In this document: piece after piece, positions 9,335 through 18,148 of the stretch
Position numbering within the stretch: position 1 is the stretch's first letter
Layout: every line of letters begins with the position of its first letter
Made by a program: the position numbers and the translations under genes
Assembly: GCF_003003775.1 (NCBI RefSeq)
Contig: NZ_PVWJ01000046.1
Location: 1 to 37,606 of the forward strand
From: Merismopedia glauca CCAP 1448/3
GTDB taxonomy: Bacteria; Cyanobacteriota; Cyanobacteriia; Cyanobacteriales; CCAP-1448
Reading direction: 5' to 3'
Length of the DNA stretch: 37,606 nt
The notes under the pieces: model-generated
Databases searched by the model: none
What the model was told of the DNA's origin: nothing
The model's input: only the letters and a program-made list of their open reading frames with translations

Positions 9335-9871
9335 ATGAAGCCAGAACTGCAAGCTAAATTTATTAAATATTTAAATTCGCGAAAATCCCACTCAGGATTC
9401 ACCTTAATTGAAGTAATGGTGGTGATAATTATTATGGGAATTTTAGTAGCTATTGGGTTGCCATATTTCCTTAGTAGAACAGCTAATGCTAAGCAATCTG
9501 AAGCTCAACAATCTATTAGTAGTATTAATAAAGCTCAAACTGCTTACCGCAGTGAACACAGGGAGTTTAGTGATAGTTTTGATAAACTGGCTTTAGGAAA
9601 TTTGAGTGGTGCTAATATAGCTGATACTCCTAATTATTCGTATGAAATAAGTTCTGATATTAGCACATCTACCGCCAGTGCCCAAGCTAAAGATACATCA
9701 CTTAGAGGGTACTATGGAGCTACTTTACAGTATGTAAATTCTAGCAATTATTTAGGCATTTCTAGCGTGCTTTGCGAAGCAGAAGATCCAGGAACAACTG
9801 CACCAGGAGTGGGTACGTTTGGATTATTTACTCCTAATTGCCCAACTGATTATATAGAATTATCTAGGTAA
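9335..9871 (+). CDS. Type IV pilin-like protein (prepilin N-terminal motif)
   Basis: The N terminus has a 21-residue basic leader ending in G21, followed by FTLIEVMVVIIIMGILVAIG. This is the class III prepilin signal cut by PilD between G21 and F22, with the conserved Glu at mature position 5. The hydrophobic helix (residues 22-45) anchors the subunit and packs the fibre core. The rest is a Ser/Ala-rich globular head with a C-terminal cysteine pair (C147 in VLCEAED and C169 in PNCPTD) suited to a disulphide loop. It resembles the cyanobacterial PilA/GspH-like pilins. Whether it is the major pilin or a minor pseudopilin cannot be told. It stands alone downstream of tRNA-Leu. Confidence 0.92.
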   Translation: MKPELQAKFIKYLNSRKSHSGFTLIEVMVVIIIMGILVAIGLPYFLSRTANAKQSEAQQSISSINKAQTAYRSEHREFSDSFDKLALGNLSGANIADTPNYSYEISSDISTSTASAQAKDTSLRGYYGATLQYVNSSNYLGISSVLCEAEDPGTTAPGVGTFGLFTPNCPTDYIELSR

Positions 9872-9950
9872 AGTGTTAGGTGTTGTGAGAATTTTTATAT
9901 CCTATCTTCCGTCTTCTGTTTCTTAGCCAATAAATTAAATAGATGATAGT

Positions 9951-10250
9951 TTAAGATTCAACTTTGACACCTTTCCAAAAAGCAATATAACCTTCTATAT
10001 TTTTGGCAGCCGACTTAGCTTCAGGATAATACCAAGCAGCATCAGGATTGGATTTTCCGTCTACTTCAATTGTATAGTAACTAGCTACTCCTTTCCACGG
10101 ACAAGTAGTATGTGTATTACTTGAGTGAAAATATTCTTTAACAATCGCATCGGGAGGAAAATAATGATTACCTTCGACAACTTCAGTGCGATCGCTTTGT
10201 GCTAAAACTGCACCATTCCAAGTAGCTTTTGCCATAATTACTTCACTCAA
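9951..10250 (-). CDS. DUF427 domain protein
   Basis: Short single-domain protein of 99 aa matching the DUF427 fold: KATWNGAVLAQSDRTEVVEGNHYFPPDAI, then CPWKGVASYYTIEVDG, then AWYYPEAKSAAKNIEGYIAFWKGV (each recognisable in order). The family is widespread and largely without assigned function. Two starts are possible: the ATG at 10250 (MSEVIMAKATW) or the internal ATG five codons later, which gives the more usual MAKATWNG start. It is divergent from recQ with about 75 nt between them. No link to RecQ is evident. Confidence 0.9.
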   Translation of the reverse strand: MSEVIMAKATWNGAVLAQSDRTEVVEGNHYFPPDAIVKEYFHSSNTHTTCPWKGVASYYTIEVDGKSNPDAAWYYPEAKSAAKNIEGYIAFWKGVKVES

Positions 10251-10323
10251 AATCTCAACGACAATACAGGGAGTTATTATATACCTAAATACTAACGCTC
10301 CTCACAAGTGCCAGACTATCTCC

Positions 10324-12435
10324 ATGCTTTCTTTGTCACAAGCGCTGAAACACTACTTTGGTTACGATTGCTTTCGTCCTGGACAAGAACCGGCGATCGC
10401 CGCAGCTTTAGCGAATCGAGATGTAGTCGCGATCATGCCAACGGGTGGGGGTAAGTCTTTGTGTTTCCAACTACCAGCACTTCTCAAACCAGGGTTAACG
10501 GTGGTGGTATCCCCCTTGATTTCTTTGATGCAAGATCAGGTAGTGGCGCTACAAGCTAGAGGAATCGGCGCTACTTTCCTTAATAGTACCCTAGGATGGC
10601 AAGAAATTAAAGCTAGGGAAAATGACATATTTCAGGGTAAGACTAAGTTACTCTATATTGCCCCAGAAAGGCTACTTAGTCCTAAAGGTTTAGAGTTTCT
10701 AGATGCTGTCAAAGAAAAGGTGGGAATTTCTAGTTTAGCGATTGATGAAGCCCATTGTGTTTCGGAATGGGGACATGATTTCCGTCCAGAATACCGACAA
10801 CTAGGCAGTTTACGCCGACGTTATCCAGATATACCTATTTTAGCATTAACTGCGACGGCAACTCAAAGAGTTAGAAAAGATATTATTCAACAACTATCTT
10901 TACGCAATCCTGAAGTTAATGTTTCCAGCTTTAATCGTCCTAATTTATACTATGAAGTTATTCCTAAGCAAAAACAATCTTATGCTCAATTATTACAGTT
11001 AATCAAACGACAAAAAGGTTCGGGAATTATTTATTGTTTGAGTCGGAAGAAGGTGGAAGAAGTTGCTTTTCGCTTGCAAAAAGATCGGATTTTAGCCTTA
11101 CCTTACCATGCTGGAATGAGTGATGCTGAACGAACCGAAAATCAAACTCGTTTTTTTCAAAATGAAGTCCAAATAATTGTGGCTACTATTGCTTTTGGAA
11201 TGGGAATTAATAAACCAGATGTCAGGTTTGTGATTCACTATAATTTACCCCGCAATATAGAAAGCTATTATCAAGAAGCAGGGAGGGCAGGTAGAGATGG
11301 AAATCCATCTCGTTGTACGGTATTATTTGGTTGGGGAGATTTGCGAATTGTTAACTACTTAATCGATCAAAAAGAGAATCCTCAAGAACAGAGAATGTCT
11401 CGTCAACAACTGCAAAAAGTAGTTGAGTATGCAGAAGCGAATGAATGTCGTCGCAAGATGCAATTAAGTTATTTTGGAGAACGTTTTATTGGGAATTGTG
11501 GTAGTTGTGATAATTGTTGTAATCCCAAACCGACAGAAGATTGGACAATAGAAGCCATGAAGTTTCTTTCTTGTGTGGCGCGCTGTGAAGAACGTTTTGG
11601 GATGAATCATATTATTGATGTGTTGCGAGGGGGTGTCGGTAAAAAAATTGAGCAATACGGACATCATCTTTTATCTACTTATGGAATTGGCAAAGATAAG
11701 ACGGTAGATGAATGGAAAAACTTAGGGCGATCGCTCGTCTTTCAAGGTTTAGTTGATGAGACGGCTGATGGCTATAGTGTATTTAAATTAAATGCTCAAA
11801 GTTGGGAAGTCTTAAAAAGGCAAAAACAGGTATTTATTCCAGTTAATTCCGCACCTCAAACTTCCACTCGTAAATTTGAAGCTGACAGTTTGTTAGTGAA
11901 GTTGCGATCGGTATCTAAACAAATAACTAAGCAATTTAATGACTTTACTATTTCTGATTTGACACTCAAGTTGCTGGCGCAAAAACCACCTCAAACCTTA
12001 ACTGAATTTCAAAAAATTTGCCGTCTCAATACCCAGGAAATCCCCGACTCTTATTCTCAGCTTTTTGCAGAAATTAAACAACATTTAGTTCAGCAAAATA
12101 GCTTTATTCCCGAAAGTTTACCAGACACGCCTAAGTATAGTCATTTATTGACGTTAGACCTACATCAACAAGGATTGAATCTCGAAGAAATAGCTCATCA
12201 AAGGAATTTGCGTCCTAGCACTATTGCGACTCATTTAGCTGAATTAATCGCTCAGAAAATGCCTGTCGATCTTAACCGTTTAGTCAAAGTAGAACATCAA
12301 TTGTTAATCTCTTCAGCCATTAAAGAAGTAGGTTCTGATTCTCTCAAAACTATTTATGAGTATCTAAATGAAAAATGTAGTTATTCAGACATCAAGTTAA
12401 CTTTGGCTTTATGGCGACAACAGCACATTAAATGA
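10324..12435 (+). CDS. recQ: ATP-dependent DNA helicase RecQ
   Basis: Superfamily 2 3'-5' helicase for recombination and fork repair. Residues count from the ATG at 10324 (MLSLSQALKHYFGYDCFRPGQ), which begins at the usual RecQ N terminus; longer in-frame sequence upstream overlaps the divergent DUF427 gene and is unlikely to be coding. Motifs in order: Q motif FRPGQEPAI, Walker A MPTGGGKSLC, DEAH box AIDEAHC, TATAT, then motif V/VI (IVATIAFGMGINKPDVRFV, and QEAGRAGRDG). The RecQ zinc domain has CRRKMQLSYFGE and CGSCDNC. A winged-helix region follows. The last 120 residues contain a helix-turn-helix-like segment (LNLEEIAHQRNLRPSTIATHLAEL). The 703-aa length suits RecQ. The stop codon overlaps the first unit of a GAAGTCA repeat. 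Confidence 0.97.
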   Translation: MLSLSQALKHYFGYDCFRPGQEPAIAAALANRDVVAIMPTGGGKSLCFQLPALLKPGLTVVVSPLISLMQDQVVALQARGIGATFLNSTLGWQEIKARENDIFQGKTKLLYIAPERLLSPKGLEFLDAVKEKVGISSLAIDEAHCVSEWGHDFRPEYRQLGSLRRRYPDIPILALTATATQRVRKDIIQQLSLRNPEVNVSSFNRPNLYYEVIPKQKQSYAQLLQLIKRQKGSGIIYCLSRKKVEEVAFRLQKDRILALPYHAGMSDAERTENQTRFFQNEVQIIVATIAFGMGINKPDVRFVIHYNLPRNIESYYQEAGRAGRDGNPSRCTVLFGWGDLRIVNYLIDQKENPQEQRMSRQQLQKVVEYAEANECRRKMQLSYFGERFIGNCGSCDNCCNPKPTEDWTIEAMKFLSCVARCEERFGMNHIIDVLRGGVGKKIEQYGHHLLSTYGIGKDKTVDEWKNLGRSLVFQGLVDETADGYSVFKLNAQSWEVLKRQKQVFIPVNSAPQTSTRKFEADSLLVKLRSVSKQITKQFNDFTISDLTLKLLAQKPPQTLTEFQKICRLNTQEIPDSYSQLFAEIKQHLVQQNSFIPESLPDTPKYSHLLTLDLHQQGLNLEEIAHQRNLRPSTIATHLAELIAQKMPVDLNRLVKVEHQLLISSAIKEVGSDSLKTIYEYLNEKCSYSDIKLTLALWRQQHIK

Positions 12436-12478
12436 AGTCAGAAGTCAGAAGTAGAGGGAGTAACGAGTAACGAGTAAC
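12434..12478 (+). repeat. Two adjacent heptanucleotide arrays after recQ (GAAGTCA and GAGTAAC)
   Basis: GAAGTCA units start at 12434, inside the recQ stop codon (two full and one partial copy). A second, different array of three GAGTAAC units follows at 12458-12478. Two unrelated seven-base families in tandem at one gene end is characteristic of cyanobacterial short tandem repeats. Confidence 0.85.
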
Positions 12479-12565
12479 GACTGAAGTACATAGACCACAA
12501 AATGTAAATATACAAATAATTTTGCCTACCTACTTGAATCCGTTAGATTTAGTAATGCTGGGGAT

Positions 12566-13804
12566 CTATCCAGCTAAGTTATAGTCAACCTTTACTTTTT
12601 TACCATACTCATCTTGGATGGTTACCTTAATATTTTGTGGTTCGCCTTTACCAGTTGAAATTTGACAACCTAAACTCTCTCCTGGGGTGAATATAATTAA
12701 TGTTTCTCCACAATCTACCTCGACTTTTTTCCCTGTACTATTTTCTACTTCTTGGCTAATAGTTTCGCCTAGTTTTGTGGGAATTAATATCCCTTTAGCC
12801 TGGTATTTAAAACCGCCTTTAGGATTAGTAAGTTTGACTACTAAAGAAAATTTACCCTGTCCAGTTACAGCTTGACAAGTATAGGATTTACTAAAGTTTT
12901 TCTCAACTTTATCTGGACAATTAACCGATCTAATAGTTGTGCCTATGTCTTTGCTTAAGAGTGTTTTTAAGCTTTTTTCTAACTTCTCACTATTCTTAGT
13001 TGCAGCCTGAGAATTGGCGGCTACAGTTGGTGTTTTTTTCTGAGGTTTAGTAGTTGAAGATGTTGAATTTCTCCCCAAGATTTTCACCGTAATTCCATTT
13101 GGATCTCCAGTCAGGTTGTTGAAAGTAATCGTAGCTGATTGACTTTTTCCCTCTTGATTTTTGACTTGACAATTGAGATAATCTCCACTATTGAAAATTA
13201 AAACTTCTCCAGAACAGGTTGCTTTTACATCTTCTCCTTGGCGATTTTTGACAGATGCTTCAATATTAGATTCTAGTTCAGTAATGTTAATTGCACCTTG
13301 TGGTTCATACTCGAATTGTTTGCCTTTATTAGTTAGTTTAACTGAGAAATTTCCATCAGGAGTAACTACAGAGCAAACAGATTTTTTACCTTTGGTAACT
13401 GAAGCTAAATTGGGACATTTTACAGAATTAATAGTTAGACCTAATTCTGTAGATAAGGAATTTTTGACTTCTGTTTCTAGAGATTCCGTGTCTAATTTAG
13501 ATGAATTGTTCGGTGAAGTGGAAGTTGTAAGGTTGGGAGAATCACCTTCAATAATAATAGGTATTTCTCCTGAATTAGTTGAAGATGGAGATTTTTTCGG
13601 ACGAGGTTTGGGCGAAATTTGGGTAATAGGTGTAACTGGTGGAGTTGTCGGAATAGGATCGAATACGGTGGTATTTTCCGGAGGAGATGTAGTTTGGGTG
13701 ACAATTACTTGAGTTGGTTTTTCTTGAGTAGAATTGTTGCAACTGGTAAGAGCGATCGCTAATCCTAAAACCCCAACTTTTCGCCAGTAATAATTAAATA
13801 ACAT
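12566..13804 (-). CDS. Lipoprotein with four DUF4333-like repeats
   Basis: The N terminus has a signal peptide ending in a lipobox, ALTSC, so C22 should be lipidated and the protein held on a membrane facing the periplasm. Residues 23-105 are a Pro/Thr/Ser-rich linker. Then come four similar modules, each with one cysteine pair: C130/C144, C197/C212, C296/C310 and C365/C380. The spacings alternate 14, 15, 14, 15, so the protein is a duplicated two-module unit, with a linker (about 245-270) between the halves. The pattern (VxCP...G...C.V....G.F.V) resembles DUF4333, a small domain found in actinobacterial and cyanobacterial secreted proteins; no activity is assigned. It stands alone, divergent from the acyl-ACP synthetase gene. 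Confidence 0.85.
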   Translation of the reverse strand: MLFNYYWRKVGVLGLAIALTSCNNSTQEKPTQVIVTQTTSPPENTTVFDPIPTTPPVTPITQISPKPRPKKSPSSTNSGEIPIIIEGDSPNLTTSTSPNNSSKLDTESLETEVKNSLSTELGLTINSVKCPNLASVTKGKKSVCSVVTPDGNFSVKLTNKGKQFEYEPQGAINITELESNIEASVKNRQGEDVKATCSGEVLIFNSGDYLNCQVKNQEGKSQSATITFNNLTGDPNGITVKILGRNSTSSTTKPQKKTPTVAANSQAATKNSEKLEKSLKTLLSKDIGTTIRSVNCPDKVEKNFSKSYTCQAVTGQGKFSLVVKLTNPKGGFKYQAKGILIPTKLGETISQEVENSTGKKVEVDCGETLIIFTPGESLGCQISTGKGEPQNIKVTIQDEYGKKVKVDYNLAG

Positions 13805-14181
13805 ACGGTCAATTAATTTAATAGATAAATATTGCTTGTCTATGTTCGCTTGTCTGCATCTAAGTAGTTAGATTTTTTCAAATTTCTTTACAAATTGCGA
13901 TCGCTACTTAAGCATCTAAGATAAGATTTATCTTTGATTTTGAACCACTCCAGACACAAAGTTCACAGAGTTAGAAAATAAGAGGATTTCACGAGTAAAT
14001 CAGGAACTACATCTCGATATGGCTCAAAATAGCTAAAATTTCCCTTGCTGTTCTTTAAAATGCGATCGCAGGTAATAGTCTTTAACTAGACCAGATAAAA
14101 TTGTGTCCCATACTCAAGGTATTGCGATCGGTTTTAGTATTAATTTGAATATAGAGATACTGATGTTAACAAAAAATTCTT
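13805..14181. other. Intergenic region between divergent lipoprotein and acyl-ACP synthetase genes
   Basis: No gene is visible in these 377 nt. They contain two HIP1 octamers and a hairpin at 13917-13933 (AAGATAA, loop GAT, TTATCTT) that could be an operator between the divergent genes. Both promoters must lie here but neither could be fixed by eye. Confidence 0.55.
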
Positions 14182-16152
14182 ATGTTGAGCGATTCTTCGA
14201 CTAATGGAATAACTGCTGAACACCGCCAGGAATATGCGCGGCTAGTAGATTACTCTGGAGTATCATGTCTACCAGAGGTTTGGTCAATTGCGGCAGAAAA
14301 ATTCGCCTCTACTCTAGCTTTATATAACCCTCACAGTCAACCAGAAATCAAGGTTACTTATAGTCAGCTTGGAGAGAAAATAAAGTTATTTGGGACAGGC
14401 TTACAGGTTTTAGGAGTTAAAGCCACAGATAGAGTCGCCTTAATTGCCGATAATAGCCCTAATTGGCTAGTTGCAGATCAAGGAATTATGACTGCTGGGG
14501 GTGTAGATGCCGTTCGCAGTTCTCAAGCAGAAACAGAAGAATTGCTTTATATTATCGAAAATAGTGGGAGTAAAGGTTTAGTAGTAGAAGATAGCAAGAC
14601 TCTGAGCAAATTAGCCATATCTAATAGCTTAGATCGCTTACTAATTGAGTTTGTCATCCTGCTGTCAGATGAAACCCCACCGGAAGGAACTAGGTATAAA
14701 GTTTTAAACTTTCAGCAATTACTCGATATTGGTCGCAATTCCACCTTAAAACCAGTAATTCAACAACTAGAGACTTTGGCTACCTTAATGTACACTTCTG
14801 GGACTACCGGAAAACCAAAAGGAGTCATGCTCAGTCATGGTAACTTATTGCATCAAGTCACCGGATTTAGATCTGTAATACAGCCACAGATAGGCGATCG
14901 CGTTCTCAGTATTCTACCAACTTGGCACGTTTACGAGCGCGCTGTCGAATATTATTTGCTTTCTCAAGGCTGTACTCAAATATACACCAGCATTCGCTAT
15001 TTTAAATCTGATATTAAAATACATCAACCTCAATACATGGCTGTTGTTCCTAGACTGTTAGAAGCAGTTTATGAAGGGGTAGAAAAACAGTTTCGCGAAC
15101 AACCCGCTAACAAACAAAAACTAGTCAACTTCCTCTTAGACACTAGTAAGCGCTACATAGAAGCCAAAGAACTTTCCAATGGGGTTTACCTCGAAAACTT
15201 AGATCCATCACCCTTAAAACGCCTCCAAGCCACCTTACAAGCAACTGTATTAACCCCCCTGCATCTTCTAGCCGATAAATTGGTTTACGAGAAAGTCCGC
15301 GCAGCTACCGGAGGAAAAATGAAGCAATTCATCTCTGGAGGTGGTTCCCTAGCTTTACACCTAGATCGGTTTTTCGAGATGGTAGGGATCGAAATCTTAG
15401 TTGGTTACGGATTAACTGAAACTTCCCCAGTTACTAATGTACGTCGTCCGTGGCGCAACTTGAGAGGATCGGCAGGACCTGCCATACCAGGAACAGAAGT
15501 GAAAATAGTCGATCCACAAACCCGTCAACCCCTACCTCAAGGAAGTCGAGGCTTAGTCATGCTTCGCGGCCCCCAAATCATGCAAGGATATTACCAAAAT
15601 CCTGAAGCCACAGCTAAAGCTATAGACAAAGAGGGGTGGTTTGACAGTGGGGATTTGGGTTGGGTGACTCCAGATGGAGATTTAGTTTTGACAGGCAGGG
15701 AAAAAGATACAATTGTCCTGACTAACGGCGAAAATATCGAACCCCAACCCATCGAAGATGCTTGTCTGCGGAGTCCCTATATCTCCCAAATCATGCTCGT
15801 CGGACAAGATCGCCGTTCTGTAGGCGCTTTGATTGTACCTAACCTAGAAGCATTGCAGCAATGGGCACAAACTCGAAATCTTCATTTATCAGTGAGTGAG
15901 GAAACCGCACCTGCTAATACCCAGGTAGTTGACTGCAATAGTAAGATCGTGCAGGACTTATTGCGTCAAGAGTTGAACCGAGAAGTCCAAAATCGTCCTG
16001 GTTATCGCCTAGACGATCGCATTGGACCATTTCGCCTGATTCTATCACCATTCTCCATTGAAAATGGGATGCTGACTCAAACTTTAAAAGTTCGCCGTCC
16101 TGTCGTCACGGAACGCTATCGCGATATCATTGACGGGATGTTTAAAAATTAG
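14182..16152 (+). CDS. aas: Long-chain acyl-ACP / acyl-CoA synthetase (AMP-binding)
   Basis: ANL-superfamily ligase that activates free fatty acids with ATP. In cyanobacteria the single FadD-like enzyme acts as acyl-ACP synthetase and recycles fatty acids released from membranes; that role is inferred from the family. The P-loop-like AMP motif MYTSGTTGKPKGVMLSHG is at about residues 204-221. Other signs are WHVYERAVEYY, the GYGLTETSPVTNVR motif, GWFDSGDLGWVTPDGDLVLTGR with the ribose-binding Asp, and the KDTIVLTNGENIEP hinge. Full length at 656 aa. A YlqD-like gene follows 45 nt downstream on the same strand. Confidence 0.93.
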   Translation: MLSDSSTNGITAEHRQEYARLVDYSGVSCLPEVWSIAAEKFASTLALYNPHSQPEIKVTYSQLGEKIKLFGTGLQVLGVKATDRVALIADNSPNWLVADQGIMTAGGVDAVRSSQAETEELLYIIENSGSKGLVVEDSKTLSKLAISNSLDRLLIEFVILLSDETPPEGTRYKVLNFQQLLDIGRNSTLKPVIQQLETLATLMYTSGTTGKPKGVMLSHGNLLHQVTGFRSVIQPQIGDRVLSILPTWHVYERAVEYYLLSQGCTQIYTSIRYFKSDIKIHQPQYMAVVPRLLEAVYEGVEKQFREQPANKQKLVNFLLDTSKRYIEAKELSNGVYLENLDPSPLKRLQATLQATVLTPLHLLADKLVYEKVRAATGGKMKQFISGGGSLALHLDRFFEMVGIEILVGYGLTETSPVTNVRRPWRNLRGSAGPAIPGTEVKIVDPQTRQPLPQGSRGLVMLRGPQIMQGYYQNPEATAKAIDKEGWFDSGDLGWVTPDGDLVLTGREKDTIVLTNGENIEPQPIEDACLRSPYISQIMLVGQDRRSVGALIVPNLEALQQWAQTRNLHLSVSEETAPANTQVVDCNSKIVQDLLRQELNREVQNRPGYRLDDRIGPFRLILSPFSIENGMLTQTLKVRRPVVTERYRDIIDGMFKN

Positions 16153-16197
16153 CCTTACCTCGCCCTTTTTTCAGATTATCAGACGAGACAAATCATC

Positions 16198-16647
16198 ATG
16201 GATTTATCATCATCTCAGTTATTTCTTAAAAGACCAGTGACAATTAAAGCAGTTGTGACTCCTCGTTGGAAAGAAGAAGCTCAACAGCAACTACAAGGAC
16301 AAATCAATGCTATAGACGGGGAAATGCAACAATTAGATATGCAGGGAAATCGCGCGATCGCCGAAATCAAAAAGCAAAGCATCCAACCCCCAGGACCCCA
16401 AGTTACCCAACAAATCGAAAGTATTCAAGGTCAAGTTAACGAACGCAAAAGTGAAATGTTGGAGCAAAAAAACCAACTTTTACAACAGCTACAACAAGTT
16501 CAAGTTTTAGAAATGAACCAAGAAGTCAATCAAGGTCAGATTGAAGGTATATTCACAGTTGAACGTGGAGAAAACCTGATTCAAAAGATGCAGGTAGAAG
16601 TTCTCCTCAGAGATGGAGTGGTTGAAGAAATTCGCGGCGAATTGTAG
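16198..16647 (+). CDS. YlqD-like coiled-coil protein
   Basis: A 149-aa soluble protein. It opens with LFLKRPVTIKAVVTPRWKEE, has a long glutamine/glutamate-rich helical region (residues about 25-120) with heptad-like Leu/Ile spacing suited to a coiled coil, and closes with a beta-like segment (VLLRDGVVEEIRG). This order matches the YlqD family of Firmicutes and cyanobacteria, whose function is unknown. It directly follows the acyl-ACP synthetase gene and is probably co-transcribed. The hairpin at 16668-16686 likely ends the unit. Confidence 0.82.
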   Translation: MDLSSSQLFLKRPVTIKAVVTPRWKEEAQQQLQGQINAIDGEMQQLDMQGNRAIAEIKKQSIQPPGPQVTQQIESIQGQVNERKSEMLEQKNQLLQQLQQVQVLEMNQEVNQGQIEGIFTVERGENLIQKMQVEVLLRDGVVEEIRGEL

Positions 16648-16667
16648 CTTTTAGTAGCATTGTGGGG

Positions 16668-16686
16668 GGCAGGCATCTTGCCTGCC
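16668..16686 (+). terminator. Terminator-like hairpin after the ylqD-like gene
   Basis: GGCAGGCA pairs with TGCCTGCC across a three-base TCT loop, 20 nt after the stop codon. The following bases are TAAAAATATA, not a clean T run, so it may instead be a dispersed repeat that also works as a terminator. Confidence 0.6.
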
Positions 16687-16793
16687 TAAAAATATAGCAT
16701 AATCCATATATTTCTCTATACACTTTCCTTTTTCTAACCCACGCACTTAAAGGATGAGAATTACTAATTTCCAAAAATGAAAGGCGATTGCGC

Positions 16794-17912
16794 CTAAATT
16801 CTGGAAAAAGTCTGCAATATGTGCCAAATGTGAGCGCTTTTGTCTGCTAAGCGTTCTCTCATCTTCAGATAAAATATCAGTTGCTTGAGTCTGAATTTAA
16901 TATCGAACAGCGATTTTTGAGGTGTAGATAAATCGTCTGCATCTGTAAATAAAGACGCGCAAACTTGTTCTACCAAATCAATAGCGGTTGAGTCAGCCTG
17001 AATTTTGACTAATATCTCTTCTGGTAAAGTTGCATCAAACAGATTTCTGGCTAATAGCAAACCAAACCATAGCATCCGCACCGCACCGATCGCTACAGCC
17101 TGTTGGATAACTTGTTCCCAATCGAGTTGTTTATTAGTTTCAAGTAGTTTAGCAATATCGCAGACTTTGGCTAGATGTTCTATCTGTTGTTCTCTTTCCC
17201 AACAATCTTTAGCTATCTGAATGCAAAGAATTACTAACAAATCTTCAGCCGAAAAGCTAAATACACTTCTTTCAAATAAAGCTACAGGTTGCACGCGCTG
17301 CCAATAAGCTTCAAAATCAATTTCTAAGGGGAAATAAAATGGCGTTAATCCCCAGTGGAGATCTACTTCAATCTTAGTGTCTGGATGGGAAAAACTATGT
17401 TCTCTATCAAACTTTTCCTTGAGAAGATATCCTAGAGATATGAGTAATTCTCTACTTTGATGAAAATCCTGCTGATGAACTAAAAGATCGATGTCGTAGA
17501 CTTGTCGCAGGGATAGTTTGCCATAAACTGAATTAGCCAGGATAGTTCCTTTATAAGGAATAACGCGAATTCCTCTTTCTTGGAACATATCTAATAATCT
17601 ACTCAGTTCGTTAGTTATAACTAAATTTTGTCGGGAGTTTGCATAAAAGCGACCTCGCAAATCTCTAAAAACTGGTGGGGGAACAGCTTGAGGACAAGTC
17701 GTGTTGAGGCGGCAATAAAGTAACTGGATTAACCTATGTTTTTCAGCTATTTGAAGGAGATGATTCCAATCAATATCGCCAGCAACTAAAGCTTGAATCC
17801 GCTTATTTATTGTAGGGTCTAAACCAGTTTGCACGCAACATAAAAATAACTCTCCTTCGGAACTAATATTTGTCGCTAATGGTTTTGGTAAAACTTTTAA
17901 ATTTGTCATCAT
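16794..17912 (-). CDS. Nucleotidyltransferase family protein (NTP_transf_5-like)
   Basis: The core stretch IPYKGTILANSVYGKLSLRQ followed by YDIDLLVHQQDF carries the G-[ST]-like turn and the D-x-D pair of the pol-beta nucleotidyltransferase fold, in the version called NTP_transf_5 (PF14907). The later EVDLHWGLTPFYFP motif is typical of that family, which commonly sits beside RiPP and polysaccharide genes. The exact donor and acceptor are unknown. The C-terminal half is helical (LEHLAKVCDIAKLL, VRMLWFGLLLARNLF). It is the last gene of the minus-strand cluster, 236 nt after the SMP-30-like gene, so it may have its own promoter. It begins MMTN; either Met could be used. Confidence 0.82.
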   Translation of the reverse strand: MMTNLKVLPKPLATNISSEGELFLCCVQTGLDPTINKRIQALVAGDIDWNHLLQIAEKHRLIQLLYCRLNTTCPQAVPPPVFRDLRGRFYANSRQNLVITNELSRLLDMFQERGIRVIPYKGTILANSVYGKLSLRQVYDIDLLVHQQDFHQSRELLISLGYLLKEKFDREHSFSHPDTKIEVDLHWGLTPFYFPLEIDFEAYWQRVQPVALFERSVFSFSAEDLLVILCIQIAKDCWEREQQIEHLAKVCDIAKLLETNKQLDWEQVIQQAVAIGAVRMLWFGLLLARNLFDATLPEEILVKIQADSTAIDLVEQVCASLFTDADDLSTPQKSLFDIKFRLKQLIFYLKMRERLADKSAHIWHILQTFSRI

Positions 17913-18148
17913 CGAGCAACTTCTCTACACTAAAATTTCATAGTAAACTTGTATATTTAAGGATTTAAACTCTATGTGTTTTAGATCATTCGTGAAAAGA
18001 TTCAAAATCTAGTTTTCAATATCAACCTCGGTTCCCACTTTTTCCAAAATTTTAAAGTATTTTTTAGAGCAAAAGTGAAGATTTCAAAAGTATTTATTGC
18101 TCATTTTTTGGCATATATAAATTAAATCTGGTCTGGAAATTCATGGTT

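Noticed and set aside
10186-10323. 46-codon N-terminal extension of RecQ
   Set aside because: It overlaps the divergent DUF427 gene and lies before the normal RecQ N terminus.
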